Assembly (NCBI GenBank): GCA_964480735.1
Contig: CAYZQS010000003.1
Location: forward strand, 1 to 64,000
DNA length: 64,000 nucleotides
Direction of reading: 5' to 3'
DNA from: UBA5972 sp964480735
Lineage (GTDB): Bacteria; Pseudomonadota; Alphaproteobacteria; Rhodobacterales; Rhodobacteraceae
Position 1 is the first letter of the stretch. Every line of letters starts with the position of its first letter. Position numbers and translations under genes: made by a program. Below the pieces are notes generated by a model. It was not told where the DNA came from and did not search any database. It saw nothing but the letters and a program-made list of their open reading frames with translations. Of the stretch, positions 59,076 through 64,000 are shown piece by piece.

Positions 59076-59998
59076 CAGCGTACCCTTGGCGGAAACAGCC
59101 CCTGCGGGCGAAATGCCAGAATAATCGCCATCAGGATATAAATCGCCATTGCCGAAACTGCCGGTGCCGCGGTTTCGGCCGCGTCTTCGGACATGAACAA
59201 CTCAAACCCCTGATCCAGAAAGGACCGGCCCATTGTGTTGATCATGCCAACGATCAAGGCCGCAACAAACGCCCCTTTCATGGACCCGATGCCGCCGATT
59301 ATGATGACGACGAATGCCGTGATGATGATCTGACCACCCATGCCCAAAGAGGCGGTGGTGATCGGTGTGATCAGCATCCCGGCCAAACCCGCCATCATGG
59401 CACCCAGCGCAAATACCAAAGCAAACAGCGTTTGAATATCAATGCCCAGGGCTGAAACCATCGTTCGGTTTGAGGCCCCGGCGCGGATCAGCATGCCCAA
59501 ACGGGTATAGTTCACCAGCCAGACAAGCCCGGCGGCAACCGCAAGACCGGTTCCGATGATCAAAAGACGATAGGATGGGATAACAGCGCCCTCAAACAGT
59601 TCAATCTGACCATCAAGCCAAAGGGGCAGGGGAACGGTTATGCCCGCAGGCCCCCACAGCAGATGCGCCAGCGTTTCCAGCACCAGAATCAGCCCGAAAG
59701 TGCCAAGCACGTGATCGAGATGGTCTTTTTCGTAAAGTCGGCGCGCCACCAGTTTCTCAATTGCAAATCCCAACGCGCCGGTTAGGGGTAGGGCAATGAC
59801 CACCGCCCACAAGAAATTGCCGATCAAAAGGGTCAGCGACGCGCAAATAAACGCGCCAATCATATAGATCGACCCGTGCGCCAGATTGACAAAATCAAGA
59901 ATGCCAAACACCAGCGTCAGCCCGGAGGCCACTAAAAACAACAGCAGGCCCAGTTGCAGGCCGTTCAGCGTTTGAACAAATAAAAGAGTGTAGTCCAC
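59075..59998 (-). CDS. livH: branched-chain-type ABC transporter permease LivH
   Basis: 307 residues from GTG 59998, preferred because GGGGAAC lies just upstream; the frame is open to 60022. TLVFGILDFVNLAHGSIYMIGAFI is the conserved LivH start, and the membrane core ends in AIYILMAIILAFRPQGLFPPRVR. Two helices (FLWAVVIALPLTGALGFAIEKLV) and the ALGIDIQTLFALVFALGAMMAGLAGML loop fit the family. It lies after the binding protein with a hairpin between them. Confidence 0.92.
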   Translation of the reverse strand: MDYTLLFVQTLNGLQLGLLLFLVASGLTLVFGILDFVNLAHGSIYMIGAFICASLTLLIGNFLWAVVIALPLTGALGFAIEKLVARRLYEKDHLDHVLGTFGLILVLETLAHLLWGPAGITVPLPLWLDGQIELFEGAVIPSYRLLIIGTGLAVAAGLVWLVNYTRLGMLIRAGASNRTMVSALGIDIQTLFALVFALGAMMAGLAGMLITPITTASLGMGGQIIITAFVVIIIGGIGSMKGAFVAALIVGMINTMGRSFLDQGFELFMSEDAAETAAPAVSAMAIYILMAIILAFRPQGLFPPRVR

Positions 59999-60026
59999 GA
60001 AGGTTCCCCGACCCTTGCGCAATTAT

Positions 60027-60048
60027 GGCCGGAGCAATTGCCCCGACC
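60027..60048 (-). terminator. hairpin between binding-protein gene and livH
   Basis: GGCCGGAGCAA (60027-60037) pairs with TTGCCCCGACC (60038-60048) over 11 positions, two as G-U pairs on the minus-strand RNA. There is no T run in the direction of livH. It is more likely an mRNA-stabilising or attenuating hairpin that favours the binding protein than a full terminator. Confidence 0.5.
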
Positions 60049-60071
60049 ATATTTCTTTTTTCAGGCAGGCC

Positions 60072-61247
60072 TTAGTTCAGCGAACATTCAGCCGCATATG
60101 TATCCTGATGGGCCTCATAAACCGTTTGCACGATCTTGGTTGTCCAGTTGCCGTCGGAATCTTTCACGACCTCACGCAGATAGAAGTTCTGGATCGGCAT
60201 GTGGTTGTTGCCGTAGGTGTAAGGACCACGAACCGACGCATAAGTTTCTGCCTTCATTGCGGCCCGCATACCGTCCATGTCCGACAGATCACCACCAACC
60301 GCTTCAACCGCTGATTTGATCAGGAAGATCGCATCGTAAGCCTGGGCTGCATAAAACGACGGATAGCTGCCGTGAGCGGCACGAAAGTCCGCCACAAAAC
60401 GGTTGTTTTGCGCGTTGTCCAGCGTTGGATCCCACTGCTGGGTGAACTGGCTGCCCAAAACATCCGTGAAATCCGCTGCCTGAAATTTTGGCAGGCTTAA
60501 CGCATCAACCGTAAATGTGGTGTAAAGCGGCAGGCTGTCTTTCAGACCGGCCTGTTGGTATTGCTTCATGAACGCTCCACCGGCCTTGCCGGGATAAAAC
60601 ACAAACAACCCTTCGGCACCCGAAGCTTTGGCTTTGGCCAGTTCGGCGGAAAAATCAAGCTGGGTTGGCCACGCCGTCATATCCGTGCCCATCACTTCGC
60701 CCTTAAAGGTGCGTTTGACACCTGCCACCATGCCCTTACCGGCGGCATAATTTGGCGCGATGATATAGATCGATTTCACGCCGTTCTGGTTCAGAACCTC
60801 ACCCATCGCCATTGGCGTTTGGTCGTTCTGCCAAGAGGACGAAAAGAAATTCTTGTGGCACAGTTTGCCGGCAACCGGGCCGGGGCCTGCGTTTGCGGTG
60901 ATAAGAAATTTGCCCGCATCCAGAACGGATTTCCGCGACGCCATCAAAACGTGGCTCCAAATATAACCGGCAACAAAATCAACATCGTCCTGTTTGACCA
61001 GCTTATCCGTCGCCTGTTTGCCGATTTCAGGTTTGAACCCGTCATCCGCAAAAATCAGGTTCACGTCCAAATCACCCATTTTGCCGCCGATATGTTCCAT
61101 CGCCAGATCGACACCTTTCTTGATGTCGTTGCCGATAACAGCGCCACCGGTGGTTAGCGTCGTGACAAAGCCGATTTTTACTTCAGCGGCCTGTGCCAGG
61201 CTTGTCAGCATGGTTGCAGCCAGCGCCGCGCCTATCAATCGTTTCAT
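60072..61247 (-). CDS. periplasmic substrate-binding protein, Liv type (aromatic acid?)
   Basis: 391 residues from ATG 61247 (frame open to 61271), with signal peptide KRLIGAALAATMLTSLAQA. The mature start EVKIGFVTTLTTGGAVIGNDIKKGVDLAMEHIGGK is the Peripla_BP_6 fold of LivK-type proteins. FVAGYIWSHVLMASRKSVLDAGKFLITANAGP and the conserved YAAQAYDAIFLIKSAVEAVGG follow. As the first gene of the transporter-ligase-box operon it most likely binds benzoate or a related aromatic acid. That is inference from context. Confidence 0.9.
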   Translation of the reverse strand: MKRLIGAALAATMLTSLAQAAEVKIGFVTTLTTGGAVIGNDIKKGVDLAMEHIGGKMGDLDVNLIFADDGFKPEIGKQATDKLVKQDDVDFVAGYIWSHVLMASRKSVLDAGKFLITANAGPGPVAGKLCHKNFFSSSWQNDQTPMAMGEVLNQNGVKSIYIIAPNYAAGKGMVAGVKRTFKGEVMGTDMTAWPTQLDFSAELAKAKASGAEGLFVFYPGKAGGAFMKQYQQAGLKDSLPLYTTFTVDALSLPKFQAADFTDVLGSQFTQQWDPTLDNAQNNRFVADFRAAHGSYPSFYAAQAYDAIFLIKSAVEAVGGDLSDMDGMRAAMKAETYASVRGPYTYGNNHMPIQNFYLREVVKDSDGNWTTKIVQTVYEAHQDTYAAECSLN

Positions 61248-61926
61248 GTATATTCTCCCATTGGTCTTCATTTTGGACGATCGCGTCCGTGATTACAGGT
61301 GTCTACTTTGCGACATTTACTGTGGGTATGCAAAAGCTTTGTCCTGTGGTGGAACCCTCCGACACAGCGTCAGGCAGGCGGGCCGTATCGCAAAACGTAA
61401 GTTCACCGTCAAAACTGGCTGAAATTGCATATGCGGGATTACACATTATTCAGGCCGCAATATCAAGTAACTATTTTATATATGAAATATCTAACTTTGA
61501 AGTATAAGATGCAGAAAAGTTAATACATTCCCGATCGTTAGCGCACAGGGTGGAACTCGCGGGCTTTCTACAGATGAAAGATTTGCCCGGTTTGGCGTGC
61601 CCACGAAGCCGCTGCTAAAGGCGGCGAATTTTGTTCACTCAGGCGCCTGCAAGTTAACTATGAATTGATCAACAAGTACATTTACCACCCAAAGGCGAAG
61701 TGGACCGCTGTTGGAACCGAGTTTATCAACAGTTGGGCCCAGCCGATTGGCTCGTCTAATAACAGTGACGGCCCAGCGGAACACAGAGAAATCACCACAA
61801 TTCATGATCAAGGCTTTGAACTAAAACTAAAAAATTTGCGCCGTATTCCGCCGAGGCGGTATTGTGAGGCAGCAGCTATGGTGACTTTGCAGGTTTATTC
61901 CTATAAAACAGTCACAGGAGATCATT
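61248..61926. promoter_or_regulatory. upstream region of the liv-box operon and of the vWA gene
   Basis: About 680 bp without a convincing gene. It holds a palindrome GGACGATCGCGTCC (61275-61288) in the leader of the binding-protein gene, and TGCA tetramers at 61327 and 61426 (the latter inside TTGCATATGC) that could be BoxR sites. An AT-rich stretch lies at 61460-61530. CAGGAG just before 61927 is the ribosome site of the next gene. A frame across 61665-62069 overlaps the vWA start and has no homology. Confidence 0.45.
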
Positions 61927-64000
61927 TTGAAAAAAACTTTTTACCATCCCATATTTGGTGTCGCGTGCCTGCTTGTCCTGATGATCACGTTCCCGGGGCA
62001 ATCCGTTGGCCAGTCCATGCCGCAGACAGATTTGATCAGGCAGGGCGAGCCTACCGTCGTGATTTATGACCGTGAAGGCAGGCCCGGGAAATGGGCGTTT
62101 CTTCCGGCACCAAAGATTAAGGCCATGCAGGATTTCCTGGCCGAAATTGCGCCATATCTGATTGGGCGTGACGATATTTCCTTTCGCAGCGCTTCAACCG
62201 GTGCAACCGGCGACAAAACCGCCGATTGCGCAACTCACAGCACCGATGTCCCCTTTGGAACAGCAATCACACCACTTGTTTTGGCCGACCTGTCAAAAGA
62301 CGTCAGCGCCGATGGGCACCGCTCTGCTCCGGCACCGGCCCTTGCCGCCGCTGTGGACGATCTGGCCGCGCGGGGCGGTGGGCGTATCGTTTTCGTCACC
62401 GATGGCGTTGACAATTGCGGGGGTGATCCGCTGCTGGTGGCGGAAAACGCCCCGCCGTCGGTTATAATTGACGTGGTTGCGCTTGGTCAGGCCAATCAAC
62501 TGCACACACTGGCGGCAATCCCGCTGGCCGCCCGCGGGAATTTTTACCTGTCAACGCCTCCGGACCGCAGCGCCGCACTGGAGGGGCAGCCACCGGAGGC
62601 CGCTCCGCCGGGTGAAAATTCCGGTGCCGATGATCGTCCGGGCGAATTTCCCGATGGTGATCTTGTTCTTGATCCCGGCGAGGCAACAGGCGCGGATGCC
62701 GCCAACCTGTCGTCGCCGTTGTTTCCCGGTGGCGGTGCCGGAGCCACGCGCATTTCTGTTAACACCGGCGTTGATGCCTGCCCGGCCTTTGATGACCTGT
62801 CCCGGCAATTGCTGGATTATTCGCGCGGAATAGACAGTGCCAAAGACAGCGGCACACCAGTACCCAAAGCCGATCCCGTGGCGGTGTCGATCATTCTGGA
62901 TGCCAGCGGATCGATGGCAGCCCGGCGTGGTGGCAAACGTAAGATGGATGTGGCGCTTAAGGCGCTGAGCGCCGCCATTCCGTCGCTTGACGGCAAAAAC
63001 GCCGTGGTCAATCTGCGGGCCTACGGCTTTGATGCCTCGGTTGCCAAAACGCCGGAAGCGTCCTGTCCCAATACAAAGCAACTGGTTGAATTTGGCCGCG
63101 ATCAGGGGCAGGCCATTTCTGATACCGCCAATGGCCTTACGCCATATGGCTACACACCCATCGCCGCCAGCCTTTTGGCAGCGGGGCGTGATCTGGAACA
63201 GGTAACAGCGCGGCGGCGATTTGCAGTGTTGATTTCTGACGGCGAAGAAACCTGCGGTGGCGATCCGGTGAAAATTGCCGCCGCGCTGAATACAGAGGGC
63301 ACAGATGTGAACACATTTGTGGTGGGCTATGATCTGGACGCTGAGCAAAAAGCGCAGATGCGGGCAGTGGCAGAGGCGGGCGGCACCGAATACCTGAATG
63401 CCGCCAACGGTGCCGAACTGGCCAAAGCCCTGCGCGAAATCGTGACCTTTGCCGCTGAAAAGGCGGAACGGATCGCACCCACTTGCAGCAACCCGGTTGC
63501 CGGTGGTGAAACGCCCGAGACCGCGACACCGATTTTGCCGGGGATTTATACAGTGGGCGAGTTGCTGGAAAAAGGCACGTTCCGTTATTACCGCGTGGCC
63601 TCGGCAGAAGGGCAGGTGGCGTTTGTGCGCGGGCTGATCCAGTCAAGACGCTTTATACCCGGTGACGACGGCATGGAAGAGGCGATCTATGCGCTGGGGT
63701 CGCTTACCGTTGTGATCCTCAATCCTGACGGCAGCAAAATCGCCGGACGCTTGGCGCGGGAGTCAGATATTCCAGGCACCAGCGTTGTGGCAACCTATGC
63801 GGATACCTCCGGTGACGGTTTCATAATCGGCATCGGTGACAATTACGACCGGGTGGCGCCCAGCGGTCTGTTTCAGATCACGCTCGAAGACGCCAGCGAT
63901 GCGGGAAACGGTGATGCGGGTGCAAAAAAAGATACCGCGGATTTTCGTGAAATTATGCTTGGGCAACCGTCAACCGGTCATTTGGGGTTTGACGATTCCG
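61927..64000 (+). CDS. secreted von Willebrand factor A domain protein, C-terminus outside window
   Basis: At least 691 residues and still open at the window edge. TTG 61927 follows CAGGAG, and a signal peptide (FGVACLLVLMITFPGQSVGQ) comes next. A first, degenerate vWA-like region (about 40-210: EPTVVIYDREG, GGRIVFVTDGVDNCGGDP, VIIDVVALGQ) lacks the DxSxS motif. A second, intact vWA domain (about 315-510) has the metal site DASGSM, TPYGYTPIAASLLAAG and VLISDGEETCGGDP. After that, Ser/Ala-rich strands (GIYTVGELLEKGTFRYYRV) suggest a further beta domain. Adhesion or protease-inhibitor-like scaffolds are possible. Function is unknown. Confidence 0.85.
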   Translation, partial: MKKTFYHPIFGVACLLVLMITFPGQSVGQSMPQTDLIRQGEPTVVIYDREGRPGKWAFLPAPKIKAMQDFLAEIAPYLIGRDDISFRSASTGATGDKTADCATHSTDVPFGTAITPLVLADLSKDVSADGHRSAPAPALAAAVDDLAARGGGRIVFVTDGVDNCGGDPLLVAENAPPSVIIDVVALGQANQLHTLAAIPLAARGNFYLSTPPDRSAALEGQPPEAAPPGENSGADDRPGEFPDGDLVLDPGEATGADAANLSSPLFPGGGAGATRISVNTGVDACPAFDDLSRQLLDYSRGIDSAKDSGTPVPKADPVAVSIILDASGSMAARRGGKRKMDVALKALSAAIPSLDGKNAVVNLRAYGFDASVAKTPEASCPNTKQLVEFGRDQGQAISDTANGLTPYGYTPIAASLLAAGRDLEQVTARRRFAVLISDGEETCGGDPVKIAAALNTEGTDVNTFVVGYDLDAEQKAQMRAVAEAGGTEYLNAANGAELAKALREIVTFAAEKAERIAPTCSNPVAGGETPETATPILPGIYTVGELLEKGTFRYYRVASAEGQVAFVRGLIQSRRFIPGDDGMEEAIYALGSLTVVILNPDGSKIAGRLARESDIPGTSVVATYADTSGDGFIIGIGDNYDRVAPSGLFQITLEDASDAGNGDAGAKKDTADFREIMLGQPSTGHLGFDDS

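Noticed and set aside
61665..62069. A 134-residue plus-strand gene upstream of the vWA gene
   Set aside because: No similarity, and its end overlaps the vWA signal peptide region in another frame.

Overview
The window reads as chromosome of a marine alphaproteobacterium of the Rhodobacteraceae (Roseobacter group). The evidence is family-level: a PleD/DUF3572 pair, a soluble PhoR with a pstSCAB-phoU-phoB operon, TauR-xsc-pta taurine genes, a BoxR-controlled benzoyl-CoA epoxidase cluster, a GAAC-N7-GAAC LexA box and a DUF4153/H-NOX/HNOBA-GGDEF neighbourhood. Two 100-base runs of N (9968-10067 and 14390-14489) are assembly gaps. Each one artificially joins two unrelated genes into one apparent reading frame.

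Layout. 1-8.1 kb: guaD (cut by the window edge), mgtE, a large GspL/PilP-like envelope protein, a SIMPL protein, a metY-like PLP enzyme and a CoA-binding protein. 8.3-11.6 kb: an HNOBA-GGDEF cyclase, an H-NOX-fold protein whose start lies in the first gap, and a DUF4153 membrane protein. 11.7-17.3 kb: an MttB-family methyltransferase, a HAD phosphatase, and a MarR regulator followed by a reductive dehalogenase fused to its own flavin/2Fe-2S reductase. 17.3-22.9 kb: SRPBCC, DUF3572, pleD, an ECF sigma/anti-sigma module with an EF-hand protein, DUF983 and Nudix. 22.9-27.9 kb: tauR, an 8-bp tandem repeat array, xsc and pta. 28-32.3 kb: a second ECF sigma/anti-sigma module and a TetR-SRPBCC-SDR cluster. 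32.3-40.3 kb: a truncated tRNA-Cys 3' half and the complete Pho regulon core. 40.3-43 kb: a decayed zone with a LacI regulator, an internally deleted gap gene and a broken IS630-type element. 43-45.9 kb: a lipoprotein, a small OB-fold fragment of DnaE2 under a LexA box, a ferredoxin, a secreted FG-GAP-like protein and a 271-bp structured repeat. 45.9-61.2 kb: one long minus-strand series, starting with an ABC transporter, then benzoate-CoA ligase, hydrolase, boxC, boxB, boxR, and a sugar-acid-type set (hyi, hydratase, ilvD-like, garR-like). 61.9-64 kb: a vWA-domain protein that leaves the window.

How it works together. Aromatic catabolism dominates. Benzoate would be imported by the Liv-type transporter, activated by the CoA ligase, epoxidised by BoxB and opened by BoxC, under BoxR control at TGCA-type operators. 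The reductive dehalogenase could feed dehalogenated aromatics into that route, although nothing in the sequence links the two directly. Taurine carbon flows through Xsc and Pta to acetyl-CoA under TauR. Phosphate supply is run by PhoR/PhoB from a divergent promoter with four 11-bp-spaced half-sites. The less familiar material is the self-sufficient dehalogenase, an H-NOX protein that appears to lack its heme ligand, the octamer array between tauR and xsc, the LexA-boxed DnaE2 fragment, and the nested inverted-repeat element at 45.6-45.9 kb.
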